This document shows positions 7,748-17,265 of a stretch of DNA of 64,000 nt, one piece after another (within the stretch, counting starts at the first letter, position 1; each line of letters opens with the position of its first letter). Both the position numbers and the translations under genes were made by a program. Under the pieces are notes generated by a model, which was given only the letters and a program-made list of their open reading frames with translations, made no database searches and was not told the DNA's origin. Source of the stretch: Paraburkholderia sejongensis (lineage in GTDB: Bacteria; Pseudomonadota; Gammaproteobacteria; Burkholderiales; Burkholderiaceae); the NCBI RefSeq assembly GCF_020880815.1, contig NZ_JAJITD010000003.1:496001-560000 (forward strand), in the 5' to 3' direction.

Positions 7748-10000
7748 ATGAATGAGTTTTCTCGTAGCTCGCAGGCGGCCGGCTCACGCCAGAACGACAT
7801 CGGTCTGGTCCGTTACTTCGACGTCGTCCTCGCCAACCGTTGGCTGGTCCTCGCAATCGCCTCGACCGTTCTGCTGCTCGGCGTCGCTTACAGTTTTCTT
7901 GCGCGGCCCGTCTATCAGTCGGACATCGTCGTGCAAGTGGAGCAGGAGAACCCGACGAATGCAAAAAGTCTATTGGGCGATGTCTCGAGCCTGTTCGACG
8001 TGAAAACCGAAACGAGCGCGCAGATAGAAGTACTGCGCTCGCGTATGGTGGTGGGAAACGCGGTCGACAAGCTGAAACTTTATATCCGCGCCGAACCCGT
8101 GCGTTTTCCACTGATCGGCAGCTGGATCGCACGCTGGAACAAGGGGCTATCCCGACCCGGGCTGTTCGGCATGGGCGGTTATGCGTGGGCCGGCGAATCG
8201 ATCGATGTGGACGTTTTCGATGTTCCCGACGATCTGGAAGGCGAGAGCTTCAGGTTGATCGCGCTCGGCAACGGGCGCTTCAGGGTCGAGCAGAAGTTTC
8301 TCGACACCCCGATCGAGGGCCGGGTCGGCGAGACCGTGGTCTCGGGCGGCAGCAACGGACCGATCACGCTGCGCGTGCAATCGCTGCACGCGAATCCCGG
8401 CACCGAATTCGTGCTGGTACGCAACTCGCGCCTGAAGACGATGGAGAATCTGCAAGACAAGTTGTTCATCCTCGAGAAAGGCAAGCAGAGCGGCATTATC
8501 GACGTATCGCTGACCGGCAACGACCGGCATCTGACAGCGCAAATCCTGAACAATCTCGGCGACGAATACGTCGCGGCGAATATCGCGCGCAAAGCAGCCG
8601 AAGCGGAAAAATCGCTTGCCTTCCTCAGCGACCTGCTGCCGCAACTCAAAAGGGAACTCGAAAGTTCGGAGGCGACTTACAACGCGTTGCGGGTCAAGCG
8701 CGGCACGTTCGACCTGAGCGAGGAAGGCAAGACCTATCTGAAAGAAAGCGTCGATCTGCAGACCAACCTGCTCGCGTTGAAACAGAAGCGCATGGAACTC
8801 AGCGGGCATTTCACCAGTGAGTATCCGGCGGTCCGGGCGGTCGATGAGCAGATTGCCGCGTTGAGCGCGAAAGCCGCGGCGGTGTCGGGGAAAATGACCG
8901 CGCTGCCCGAGCTCGAACAGGAATCTCTGCGGCTCATGCGCGACGTGCGTGTGAACAACGACCTCTATGTCGGCATGCTCAACAACATGCAGCAGTTGAA
9001 ACTCGTGCGCGCCGGCAAAGTGGGCACCGTGCGCCTGCTCGATCGCGCGGTGGTCCCGAAGGAGCCGATCAAGCCGAACAAGCCGCTGCTGATCGGCGCA
9101 TCGGCGGTGCTCGGTCTCGTTCTCGGCGTACTCGCCGCGTTCATTCGCCAGGTGGTTCGCCGCGGCGTGACCGATCCGCAGGACATCGAGCACGAGACCG
9201 GGCTGAGCGTCTACGCGACCGTGCCGGTCTCCCGCACGCAAGCCGCGCTCACGCTGGACGCGCCGGCACGCGACGACAGCCTGCTGCTGCTTGCCCAGCA
9301 CGCCCCGGCCGATCCATCGGTCGAGAGTCTGCGCAGTCTGCGCCTTGCGTTGCAACTGTCGATTCAGGAGTCGGGCAGCAACCGGGTGCTGCTCACGGGC
9401 CCGAGCGAACGGATCGGCAAATCGTTTCTGTGCGCCAATCTGGCGGCCGTGATGACGGGGACCGACAAGCGCGTATTGCTGATCGACGGCGATCTGCGCA
9501 AAGGCCATCTGCACCGCTATTTCGGCAAGCAAGCGCAACCGGGACTGGCCGACGTGCTCACCTCGCGTGTGACGCTCGATCAGGCGTTGCAACGTAACGT
9601 CGCGCCCGGACTGGACTTCCTTGCCAACGGCAAGATCCCGCCCAATCCGGCAGAACTGCTGATGAGCGATCAGATGTCGGCGCTGCTCGATTCGGTCGGC
9701 GACAGTTATGACGTGGTGCTGATCGATACACCGCCGGTGCTGCCGGTCTCCGATGCGGCGATCCTCGCGCATCGTTGCGGCACCGTATTGCTCGTCGCGC
9801 GTTTCGGCACGACCTCGGTCGACGAGGTGCGCGAGTCGGCCAAGCAGCTGCGGCAGGCGAACGTCGAGTTGAAGGGCGTGATCTTCAACGGCTTCGATCC
9901 TTCGGCCTACCGCTACAGCCTGGGCTCGACTGCGCTGCGCAGCCGATATGGTTCGTATCGGTACGCGAGCGCGTCGGATGACAAAGCATCGGCCAGTTGA
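7748..10000 (+). CDS. Polysaccharide co-polymerase and BY-type tyrosine autokinase (Wzc/BceF-like)
   Basis: This inner-membrane protein controls polymerisation and export of the polysaccharide. It is 750 residues from ATG 7748; the frame runs 26 codons further upstream, but that stretch is not family-like. Order: cytosolic N-tail, TM1 (LVLAIASTVLLLGVAYSFL), Wzz domain, periplasmic coiled coils, TM2 (LLIGASAVLGLVLGVLAAF), kinase domain. Walker A is GPSERIGKS (Lys558), with Glu where Pro is usual. Walker A' is VLLIDGDLRKG and Walker B is DVVLIDTPPVLPV. The tail has a tyrosine cluster (YRYSLGSTALRSRYGSYRY) for autophosphorylation. No separate Wza or Wzb gene lies in the window. Confidence 0.95.
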   Translation: MNEFSRSSQAAGSRQNDIGLVRYFDVVLANRWLVLAIASTVLLLGVAYSFLARPVYQSDIVVQVEQENPTNAKSLLGDVSSLFDVKTETSAQIEVLRSRMVVGNAVDKLKLYIRAEPVRFPLIGSWIARWNKGLSRPGLFGMGGYAWAGESIDVDVFDVPDDLEGESFRLIALGNGRFRVEQKFLDTPIEGRVGETVVSGGSNGPITLRVQSLHANPGTEFVLVRNSRLKTMENLQDKLFILEKGKQSGIIDVSLTGNDRHLTAQILNNLGDEYVAANIARKAAEAEKSLAFLSDLLPQLKRELESSEATYNALRVKRGTFDLSEEGKTYLKESVDLQTNLLALKQKRMELSGHFTSEYPAVRAVDEQIAALSAKAAAVSGKMTALPELEQESLRLMRDVRVNNDLYVGMLNNMQQLKLVRAGKVGTVRLLDRAVVPKEPIKPNKPLLIGASAVLGLVLGVLAAFIRQVVRRGVTDPQDIEHETGLSVYATVPVSRTQAALTLDAPARDDSLLLLAQHAPADPSVESLRSLRLALQLSIQESGSNRVLLTGPSERIGKSFLCANLAAVMTGTDKRVLLIDGDLRKGHLHRYFGKQAQPGLADVLTSRVTLDQALQRNVAPGLDFLANGKIPPNPAELLMSDQMSALLDSVGDSYDVVLIDTPPVLPVSDAAILAHRCGTVLLVARFGTTSVDEVRESAKQLRQANVELKGVIFNGFDPSAYRYSLGSTALRSRYGSYRYASASDDKASAS

Positions 10001-10047
10001 CGCCGGCCATACAGCAGTCGGACTTCGCGCGATTCGAGGAAATCAAA

Positions 10048-11199
10048 GTGCGTATCGTCAAACTACCTGGATTGATCGGCGAAACCGCGACCCCGGGGGT
10101 CTCCGCGGCGATCTGGGCGCTCGTGCTGGCGCTTCTGTGCTTCGTGTCGATCAATCACGAAACGGTGTTGCCGGAGCGATTTTTGCTCGACGGGCTATTC
10201 ATTCTCGAGCGGATGAGCGCGGATGTCCGCTTCGAGGCATTCGGCGATTCGTTCGATAACCTTGCATGGCTTTTCCGCACACTCGGCCTGGGCACGCTGG
10301 CGATATCACTGCTCGGATTCTTCGCGTCGACGTTCGGACTGCTGCTGGCGATCTGGCGTTCGGGCGTGCCCAGCCTGAGCTATCTGGAATTCATGCTGGC
10401 CTGCTTCTGGCTATTCGACCAGACGGTGTACATCGCGCTGCCGTCGAAGGAGATCGTGATTTCTCTCGCGATTTTTCTGATCGTGTTGTGCAAGGATTCG
10501 CGCTTCATCGTCGTCATTTTTACAGCGTGCGCGCTGCTCGTCGCGGTGTACCTGCGCTCCTATTGGGCCATCACGCTCGCGCCGACCATGTTGCTGTATT
10601 TCGGCCCTTCGTTCCTGCGCAAGCCGCCGTTTCTCATTGTGCTGGCGGTCGTGCTGTTCGTCTGCATGGCGATCGACTTTCGCATCCAGTACGGTCAGCC
10701 GCTCGACTTCGCGCGCCAGACGGTGAACGAATTCAGGGATCCGAGCGAAGTCGGATCGCTTATCGTGCAGATCATTCCGGGCGGCAACCTGCTGTCGGAT
10801 GTGAGCAATGCGATGCTGATTCTCGGCACGTTTCTGCTGCCCGTGCCGTTGATTCTATCGGGCGTGGCGACCCAGACCCTCGGCGGCATCTGCACGTTTT
10901 TCTCGCTCGGCGCGACGTTCTCGCGCTATCTGAAGAGAGCCGCGGTTGCGCAGCCCGCCCGCTTCGACCGGCTGTGTTTCTGCTTTGCGGTCAGCTTTAT
11001 CGCGACTCAAGCGATCTTCGAACCGGACTATGGATCCTTCCTGCGCCATCTTTCACCGATCTCGCCGCTGCTGATGTACCTGTTGCTGTCGTCGAGAGCG
11101 GCTCGCGAGTCCGACGCGCCTCAACTGACGCAGAGCGTGCAGGAGCGTTTGCATTTCAACCCGAAGGAGCGCAGATGGCTGAAGTCCTCCAACGGCTGA
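10048..11199 (+). CDS. Multi-pass membrane protein, candidate Wzy-type polymerase
   Basis: A 383-residue integral membrane protein with about nine or ten hydrophobic segments. It has a large soluble loop around [19 protein letters not shown]. No strong family motif is visible. Its place between the co-polymerase and galU, and the absence of any other polymerase candidate here, make a Wzy polymerase role the best inference. I chose GTG 10048 because GAGGA lies eight bases upstream. A longer frame starts at TTG 9997 and overlaps the autokinase stop, but it has no ribosome-binding site. Confidence 0.7.
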   Translation: MRIVKLPGLIGETATPGVSAAIWALVLALLCFVSINHETVLPERFLLDGLFILERMSADVRFEAFGDSFDNLAWLFRTLGLGTLAISLLGFFASTFGLLLAIWRSGVPSLSYLEFMLACFWLFDQTVYIALPSKEIVISLAIFLIVLCKDSRFIVVIFTACALLVAVYLRSYWAITLAPTMLLYFGPSFLRKPPFLIVLAVVLFVCMAIDFRIQYGQPLDFARQTVNEFRDPSEVGSLIVQIIPGGNLLSDVSNAMLILGTFLLPVPLILSGVATQTLGGICTFFSLGATFSRYLKRAAVAQPARFDRLCFCFAVSFIATQAIFEPDYGSFLRHLSPISPLLMYLLLSSRAARESDAPQLTQSVQERLHFNPKERRWLKSSNG

Positions 11200-11275
11200 C
11201 GAGGCCCGCCGACCCGGGGCGTCGATCGCGAGCTCATGGACACACTACTTTTCAATCGATGTGGGGATGCCAACC

Positions 11276-12190
11276 ATGCTGAAAGTCACCAAAGCCGTGT
11301 TTCCGGTTGCGGGCCTCGGAACACGCTTCCTGCCGGCCACCAAGGCAAGTCCGAAGGAAATGCTGCCGGTCGTCGACAAGCCGCTGATCCAGTACGCGGT
11401 TGAAGAGGCGATTGCCGCCGGCATCACCGAGATGATCTTCGTGACGGGCCGCAGCAAGCGTGCGATCGAAGATCACTTCGACAAATCCTACGAGATCGAA
11501 GCCGAGCTGGAGGCGCGCAACAAGCAGAAGCTGCTCGATCTCGTGCGCAGCATCAAACCGGCTCACGTCGACTGCTTCTACGTGCGCCAGGCCGAAGCGC
11601 TCGGTCTCGGCCATGCGGTGCTGTGCGCCGAAAAGCTGGTCGGCGACAGCCCGTTCGCGGTGATTCTGGCCGACGATCTGCTGCACAGCTCGAAGCCGGT
11701 GATGAGCCAGCTGGTCGATACATTCAATCACTATCACAGCTCGGTGATCGGTGTCGAAACGATCGCGCGCGAAGACAGCCGCTCGTATGGCGTGGTCGAC
11801 GGCCGCGAGTGGGCGGACAACGTGATCAAGATGTCTGGCATCGTCGAGAAGCCGGCGCCGAGCGAGGCGCCGTCGAACCTCGGCGTGGTGGGCCGCTACG
11901 TGCTAATGCCGACGATCTTCAAGCACATCCGCGCGCTGAAGCCGGGTGCGGGCGGCGAACTGCAATTGACCGACGCGGTGCAGTCGCTGCTGATCGAAGA
12001 GCAGGTGCTCGCGTATCGCTACTTCGGCACGCGTTTCGATTGCGGCAGCAAGCTCGGCTATCTGAAGGCGACCGTCGAGTTCGCGCTGCGTCATCCGGAA
12101 CTGAAAGCGGAGTTCGAAGCGTATCTGCACACTTACATGCACGGCCATACGACGAAGACCATGACTTCCGAATGTGAGCCGGTTATCTGA
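11276..12190 (+). CDS. galU: UTP--glucose-1-phosphate uridylyltransferase
   Basis: It makes UDP-glucose from UTP and glucose-1-phosphate, the activated sugar for many envelope polysaccharides. The nucleotide-binding signature [21 protein letters not shown] is at the N-terminus, with [17 protein letters not shown] directly after. AVILADDLL holds the acidic metal-binding segment, and [12 protein letters not shown] is the conserved C-terminal block. Length is 304 residues, normal for GalU. Start ATG 11276 is preceded by a GGGGAT box; GTG 11261 and ATG 11267 are in frame but less well placed. In this locus it supplies precursor for the glycosyltransferases. A housekeeping copy may exist elsewhere. 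Confidence 0.97.
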   Translation: MLKVTKAVFPVAGLGTRFLPATKASPKEMLPVVDKPLIQYAVEEAIAAGITEMIFVTGRSKRAIEDHFDKSYEIEAELEARNKQKLLDLVRSIKPAHVDCFYVRQAEALGLGHAVLCAEKLVGDSPFAVILADDLLHSSKPVMSQLVDTFNHYHSSVIGVETIAREDSRSYGVVDGREWADNVIKMSGIVEKPAPSEAPSNLGVVGRYVLMPTIFKHIRALKPGAGGELQLTDAVQSLLIEEQVLAYRYFGTRFDCGSKLGYLKATVEFALRHPELKAEFEAYLHTYMHGHTTKTMTSECEPVI

Positions 12191-12241
12191 GCTGCGCCCA
12201 GGTCCGAAAGAGGCGCCCGTAAAAACTGATCGTCGAGCCCT

Positions 12242-13279
12242 ATGTTCAATACTTTCGCCGATGAAAAGAAAGATGCCCGCTTTGGTCTCAAAGGCAGAGT
12301 AGTACCGCTCGTCGCGGAGTCCGTGCGGGCGCTTGCGGAGCCGGCCGCGTTCTCCATTTTCCACGAACCGTGGTGGCTCGATATTGCAACCGGCGGCAAC
12401 TGGAGCATGGCTAAAGTCGAGCACGGCAAACAGCTGCTGGGCCAGATGCCCTATTGTTGCAACCGCAAGAGCGGGTGGCGGATTTCGCATCTGCCTCCGC
12501 TCACGCACACGCTCGGTCCCGTGGTCACCCCGCTCGGCCTCGACGATTCGCGCGAACAGCATCATCGCCACGCGGTCACAACGGCACTGATCGAACAATT
12601 GCCGCATTTCGACAGCTTTCACCAGCTGCTGGACTCGCGTATCGACGATGCGCTCGCTTTCTCACTGCAAGGATTTGCGGTCTCCGTGCGCTATACGTTT
12701 CAGATTTCGTCGGCGTGTACGGTCGAAGACGCGTGGGCACGGATGCATAGCAAAACCCGCAATGTGATTCGCGGCGCCCGCAAAAGTCTGACGGTCGAGC
12801 CGGTCGACACGCCGGACAAGTTCGTGCAGTTCTATGACACGAATCTGCTCGAACGTTCGCGCAAGAACGCGTACGAACGCGGCGTCATGCGCGAGCTGGT
12901 CAATGCGTTTGTCGAGCGCAAAGCCGGGCGCCTGCTGGGCGCTTACGACAGCCACGGCAAGCTCGTCGCCGCGATCGGTCTCGTCTGGGACCAGCATTCG
13001 ATGTACTACCTGATGTCGTCGCGCGAAGCCGGCGCACATAGCGGCGCGATCAGCCTGCTGGTGTGGACCGCCATTCAGCAGGCACTCGAACGCAAATTGA
13101 CGTTCGATGTCGACGGCTTCTATAGCCTGGGCACCTGCAAGTTTCTGGAAGGCTTCGGCGGTGCGCTGAAGCAGCGTCTCTGTGTCGAGCGCGCGAGTAC
13201 GATGTTTGCCGTCGCGCGTATCCTCAAGCGCCGACTCGTGCCGGATTCGGCTACCGGGTTCTCTTCCCCCAACCTGTGA
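12242..13279 (+). CDS. GNAT/FemAB-like acyltransferase of the EPS locus
   Basis: A 345-residue cytoplasmic protein. The C-terminal half (from about residue 150) has the BioF2/FemAB-like acetyltransferase pattern, including MHSKTRNVIRGARK, GRLLGAYDSHGKLVAAIGLVW and FDVDGFYSLGTCKFLEGFGG. Related proteins occur in exopolysaccharide gene clusters and are thought to acylate or aminoacylate a sugar precursor. That role is inferred from position and fold. It follows galU with a 51-base gap and probably ends the operon. It converges with the minus-strand gene at 13349. I could not define the substrate. Confidence 0.75.
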   Translation: MFNTFADEKKDARFGLKGRVVPLVAESVRALAEPAAFSIFHEPWWLDIATGGNWSMAKVEHGKQLLGQMPYCCNRKSGWRISHLPPLTHTLGPVVTPLGLDDSREQHHRHAVTTALIEQLPHFDSFHQLLDSRIDDALAFSLQGFAVSVRYTFQISSACTVEDAWARMHSKTRNVIRGARKSLTVEPVDTPDKFVQFYDTNLLERSRKNAYERGVMRELVNAFVERKAGRLLGAYDSHGKLVAAIGLVWDQHSMYYLMSSREAGAHSGAISLLVWTAIQQALERKLTFDVDGFYSLGTCKFLEGFGGALKQRLCVERASTMFAVARILKRRLVPDSATGFSSPNL

Positions 13280-13348
13280 CCCCGGTCCGGCGGCCGGCAA
13301 CCTGCAATCCGGCATTGCGCCCAACGGCCGCCATCAGATCGGCCGCAG

Positions 13349-14389
13349 TCAGATCGGCACATCTCTCGCCCGCTCATGCAGATCGCGCTGCGGCAGCAGA
13401 TTCGCGCGCTCGAACCGCACCAGCGAAAACGCCCGCAACGCATCCTGCCGCGCGGGCAGCCGCGCGATTCGCAGCTCGATTTCCCGCGCGGGCCGCGGAT
13501 CCCCGCGCGGCACGACGACATTGAGCGCATCGAGCAGATAGGTGTTCTTGAGCACATAGAAATGCGCACTCGACGACGCCAGCACGTCGCAAATAATCTG
13601 CAGATGCCGGTCCAGCGCCTCGGTCTTCATCGGCAATTGCGCAAGCTCTTTATCGTTCTCATCGATCTGCGCGCGCAGCCGCGCCGCCTCGCCGAACTTC
13701 TCCGCGCTATTGAATCCTCCATCGCCGCCCGTCAGCGAGCGCACCCCGGCGCCCTGCCGTTCGAGAATTTGCAGCCGTGTTTTCAGCAGCGCGCGCTCGC
13801 GTTCCAACGAGTCGTAGCGCTGCGTATCCGCGGCGATTTTCTGCAGACCTTCGAGCACCAGCTGATCGATGATGCGCAGCACGATCTCGCGCCGCAGCGC
13901 GGCTTCGGACTCGCCGCACAAGCGCACCTGGTGATCGCTGAAACTGATCGTGGTCTGCGCGACATCGGTGCGGGTCGAGTCGCCGTGCTGCGCGACGCCG
14001 AAGGTTTGCCGTTCGTCGACGGCCATCCCGAGCACCGCGAACGCGTGGTCGGCGCCGAGGTGCTCGTCGAAGTAAGCGAGCAGTTCCGCGGAACGGCTGA
14101 ACGGCACGCACACGTCCGCGGGCGCGCCGAAAAATGCGTGGATGTACGGGTCCGTCGTCCACGCGGCCGCGCTCGCTTCGCGCGCCGGCGGCATCTCGGC
14201 GACGAGATGGCCCAGATAGCCCGCCGCCTGCTGCGCGGCCGTCAGCAGACGCGCTTCATGATCGCGCGCGAGCGCTAACGGCGGATTGAGCGCGACGATG
14301 CGCGCGACGATTTCCCGCGCCCGATGCGGATCGGCATCGCGCGCGCCGGCCGTGCCTTTCCGCCCGAACCATCTCGACAGCAGACCCAT
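13349..14389 (-). CDS. Conserved hypothetical cytoplasmic protein with coiled-coil segment
   Basis: A 346-residue soluble protein with no signal peptide or membrane segment. The N-terminal two thirds look globular. Around residues 190-270 there is a helical, charged stretch (RYDSLERERALLKTRLQILE and EAARLRAQIDENDKELAQLP) that probably forms a coiled coil. ATG 14389 has GGAG upstream. I do not recognise a functional family. It lies 20 bases after the RRM protein gene, which itself follows the DUF3141 gene, so all three may be co-transcribed from the promoter that carries the GACCAAGGTC site. Confidence 0.7.
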   Translation of the reverse strand: MGLLSRWFGRKGTAGARDADPHRAREIVARIVALNPPLALARDHEARLLTAAQQAAGYLGHLVAEMPPAREASAAAWTTDPYIHAFFGAPADVCVPFSRSAELLAYFDEHLGADHAFAVLGMAVDERQTFGVAQHGDSTRTDVAQTTISFSDHQVRLCGESEAALRREIVLRIIDQLVLEGLQKIAADTQRYDSLERERALLKTRLQILERQGAGVRSLTGGDGGFNSAEKFGEAARLRAQIDENDKELAQLPMKTEALDRHLQIICDVLASSSAHFYVLKNTYLLDALNVVVPRGDPRPAREIELRIARLPARQDALRAFSLVRFERANLLPQRDLHERARDVPI

Positions 14390-14409
14390 GAGCCGCTCCG
14401 CCTCGACGC

Positions 14410-14667
14410 TCAGTCCTCGCTGCGCTCCGGCAACAGCTGCGCGACCAACGTGTGGTTCTTCCAGAACACGTTATGAATACGCGGTTGCAGCAGCCGCAGC
14501 CCATCCGTGCTGACGTCGTCGAACAGCACGATGGCGGCCGGACGCGAACCCGAGCCGGGCACCCGCTGCACCGAACTCGGACGCGGAAACCCATAGCGGA
14601 TCAGGAACTCCGCGATTTCCTCTTCCGTGACGCTTTCTTCGACGTTGCCGAGATACAGTTCAGCCAT
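14410..14667 (-). CDS. Small RNA-binding protein with one RRM domain
   Basis: An 85-residue protein made of a single RNA recognition motif. LYLGNV near the N-terminus is the RNP2 strand, and RPAAIVLFDD in the middle sits at the RNP1 strand but lacks the canonical aromatic pair. Small bacterial RRM proteins of this type bind single-stranded RNA and are often stress related. ATG 14667 is preceded by GAGGAG, a strong ribosome-binding site. It sits in the same direction between the DUF3141 gene and the hypothetical protein at 13349. The weak RNP1 makes the RNA target and affinity uncertain. Confidence 0.85.
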   Translation of the reverse strand: MAELYLGNVEESVTEEEIAEFLIRYGFPRPSSVQRVPGSGSRPAAIVLFDDVSTDGLRLLQPRIHNVFWKNHTLVAQLLPERSED

Positions 14668-14777
14668 GATGTCGCTCCTCGACCGTCATGCCAGGGTCTG
14701 CTTAACGTCGACCCCAGGCGACGATATTCAATCCGCCGTCGATATAAGCCTCGAGCCGTTGCCCGTCGGTCAGCTCA

Positions 14778-17123
14778 TCAACGGGCCTGATCCGCCAGCC
14801 GCGCGGTGCGTTTGCGTCCGCCGCCCGTCGCGAGCACCGCGCGAATCCGTTCGAACGCGGCCCGTTGGGCCGCGTCGGGCGCGCTCTGCAACACCCGCTC
14901 ATCGGCCGCCAGCTTGCCGAGCAACTCGACGAATCGTTCGCGGTCCGTGGCATCGGCGAGCAGCGCGGGCAGCGTCGCAATCGCTTCGTCGGGCGCGAAC
15001 GTGACGATGATTTCCTGCTCGCCGCGAATCCGCCGCCATTCGTCGATACCGATCTGCGGCAGATAGTCCGCGTAGCTTTCCGCCAGTTCCTTGCGCAGCT
15101 CGAAGCGCGCAAGCGGCAGCGACGCGCCCTTGCGCGACAGCAGAAACGCCGCGCGGGCCAACGCGGCCGTATAGCCGCCCGCGCCGATCGCCTGCAACGC
15201 CGCGCGCACGAACGGCAGCTCGCGCGGATCGGCGGCGGCCGCCGGGACCTTCGCGCGATCGTCCGGCCGGTCAGCCAGAAACGATGCATACAGGTTCGCG
15301 TAAATCCCGAAGAAACTCGCCTCGGTCGCCGCATCGCGCATCGCGCGGTAATAGTCGAGCGACGCGCTGATGACGCTCGCGCCGCTGCGTTCAAGCGCGC
15401 TCCACGGATTGTCCGCGCCGGCGTGCTGACGGTTTTCGCGCACCGACTGCGCGGCGGCCGGCAGCCAGCTCAGCCACGGGTTCATGCCGGACACCGCCCA
15501 ACGCTGCCAGCGCAGCGGATGATACTGACGCAGCAGCCGCGCGCTGGTCTCGTTCGACATCGCCTGCACGAACGGCTGCGCGAATGCCTCGTAGAGGCGC
15601 TGATTGAAGTCCGACACCGCGGCGACCGCCTCGAACGGCTTTTCGTCGACGCGTTGAAAGCGGTTCAGGCGCTCGGTGATGTCTTCGAGCCGATGTTCGC
15701 TGAACTCGACTTCGTACGTGATCTCGCCGTCCGCGCCCTTGCTCTCGTTGATCGACATCCCGTAAAGGCCCGGCGGAAACGTCTCGATCGTCTCCAGCAC
15801 CGAGACGATCTGCTTATGCTCCTTCTTCGCGACGCGCCCCGACACGAAGATGCCGAGATGGCCGATGTCCTCGTGCATCAGCCCGACGATCACCTGGCCG
15901 CGCGCCTTGATTTCCTCGGTGCTGCCGTACAGATCGGCGACCCAGTTGAACGCCTGCTGCGGCGGCGTGATGTTGTCGCCCATCGACGCAAACAGGATGA
16001 TCGGCGAGCGGATCTCGCGCAGATCGAACGCGTTGCCGGCGGCATTGTTCACCTCGCCTTTCCACAGCTTGTTGCCGATGAACAGGTTGCGGGTGATCCA
16101 TTCGATCTCCTCGCGATTCATCAGGTAATAGCTGCCCCACCAGCGCTCGAATTCCAGAAAGCGCGGCGGCTCGGTATCGACGTTCGCGAACAGGTGGTAA
16201 TACTTGTCCCAGAACGTATTGGCCGGATTCAGGCCTTCGAAGTTTTGCACCAGATACGCACCGTCGAATTTGCCGTTGCCCAGATCCGCCGCGTACGACG
16301 CGAGCCACGTGCCGCCGAGCATGCCGCCCGCGTAGCGCATCGGGTTGTCGCCCTCGCCTTCGCTCCACGCGGCGCTCCAGTACGACATCGGCGCGCCGTT
16401 GATCACGATCGGACCGGTGTCGCCGGGGTCGGAGCTGGCCAGCATCATCGCCGCCCAGCCGCCCTGGCAATTGCCGATCAGCGCCGGCTTCGGGCTGTCC
16501 GGATGCAGCGCGCGGACCTTCTTCACGAACTGCTGTTCGGCGTCGCAGACATCGAGCAGGGTCTGACCGGGTTCGGGCTCGCGATGGAACACGACGAAGT
16601 AGACCGGATAGCCGGCGCGCAGCGCGACGCCCGCCTGCGAGTCGTCCTTGAAGCCGCCGATGCCCGCGCCGTGGCCCGCGCGCGGATCGATGATCAGGTA
16701 CGGGCGTTTGCGCACGTCGACGCCGACGCCTTCGAGCGGACGCAGTTGCAGCAGCGTGTAGTTGACGGGGCGCGCGAAGTTGCGGCCGTCGAGCACGACG
16801 TCGTAGTCGAAGTGCAGCACCGGCGGCGGCTCGCCGATGCTTCGTTGAACGAATTCATTGCCGCGCTGATACAGCGTGTCCCAGAACAGCAGCGAACGCT
16901 GCGCGAGATCCACCCCGTATTGCCATGCGTGCGACGGATCGAACGGCGCGGGCGCGCTGTCCGCCGTGCCGGTGCCGGTGCCGGTGCCGCGCCGCTCCGC
17001 GTGCAGCGCTTCGTCGAGCCGCTGGTTCAGATGTTCCTGTGCGATCCGCGTGCGCTTTTGCAGCACGCGGTTGATTTTCATCGCGATGTCCTGATTGCGG
17101 GACAACAGCGTTTGCACATCCAT
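14778..17123 (-). CDS. DUF3141 protein, PHA synthase-like alpha/beta hydrolase
   Basis: A 781-residue protein whose first 450 residues resemble poly(3-hydroxyalkanoate) synthases. GNCQGGWAA places a Cys (about residue 219) in the nucleophile elbow, the G-x-C-x-G lipase-like box of PhaC. SMGDNITPPQQAFNW and LMHEDIGHLGIFVSG carry the likely Asp and His. The C-terminal half is specific to DUF3141. Its substrate is not established; polymer synthesis or acyl transfer is inferred. Start ATG 17123 has AGGAG upstream and matches the family N-terminus. A 72-codon upstream extension is rejected as non-coding. A GACCAAGGTC palindrome lies 79 bases before the start, suggesting control by the local two-component system. 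Confidence 0.88.
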   Translation of the reverse strand: MDVQTLLSRNQDIAMKINRVLQKRTRIAQEHLNQRLDEALHAERRGTGTGTGTADSAPAPFDPSHAWQYGVDLAQRSLLFWDTLYQRGNEFVQRSIGEPPPVLHFDYDVVLDGRNFARPVNYTLLQLRPLEGVGVDVRKRPYLIIDPRAGHGAGIGGFKDDSQAGVALRAGYPVYFVVFHREPEPGQTLLDVCDAEQQFVKKVRALHPDSPKPALIGNCQGGWAAMMLASSDPGDTGPIVINGAPMSYWSAAWSEGEGDNPMRYAGGMLGGTWLASYAADLGNGKFDGAYLVQNFEGLNPANTFWDKYYHLFANVDTEPPRFLEFERWWGSYYLMNREEIEWITRNLFIGNKLWKGEVNNAAGNAFDLREIRSPIILFASMGDNITPPQQAFNWVADLYGSTEEIKARGQVIVGLMHEDIGHLGIFVSGRVAKKEHKQIVSVLETIETFPPGLYGMSINESKGADGEITYEVEFSEHRLEDITERLNRFQRVDEKPFEAVAAVSDFNQRLYEAFAQPFVQAMSNETSARLLRQYHPLRWQRWAVSGMNPWLSWLPAAAQSVRENRQHAGADNPWSALERSGASVISASLDYYRAMRDAATEASFFGIYANLYASFLADRPDDRAKVPAAAADPRELPFVRAALQAIGAGGYTAALARAAFLLSRKGASLPLARFELRKELAESYADYLPQIGIDEWRRIRGEQEIIVTFAPDEAIATLPALLADATDRERFVELLGKLAADERVLQSAPDAAQRAAFERIRAVLATGGGRKRTARLADQAR

Positions 17124-17197
17124 GAGGCGGCTCCTGTAACGGACGACAGACGGTGGCGATGCGCAATTGTGCGCCGCGTCACGCGTTCCGGCAATCG

Positions 17198-17207
17198 GAC
17201 CAAGGTC
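17198..17207 (-). promoter_or_regulatory. GACCAAGGTC palindromic site upstream of DUF3141 gene
   Basis: Exact copy of a recurring palindrome (GACC-AA-GGTC), centred about 79 bases before the DUF3141 start codon. The flanks read AATCG and GTATG; the right flank GTATG is shared with the site before ppk2. It is an inferred operator for a LuxR/FixJ-type response regulator. Confidence 0.6.
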
Positions 17208-17265
17208 GTATGGGCGCGGTGCGGTTGATTTCAGCCGGCTTGCGCCGCCGCGCCTGCGCGCCAGG

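Noticed and set aside
8147..9772. 541-codon open frame antisense to the tyrosine autokinase
   Set aside because: Same pattern of Arg/His-rich shadow; the autokinase on the plus strand has all motifs.
14865..17228. 787-codon open frame antisense to the DUF3141 gene
   Set aside because: The translation is Arg-rich and unrelated to any fold, while the opposite strand has a clear family match with a good start.
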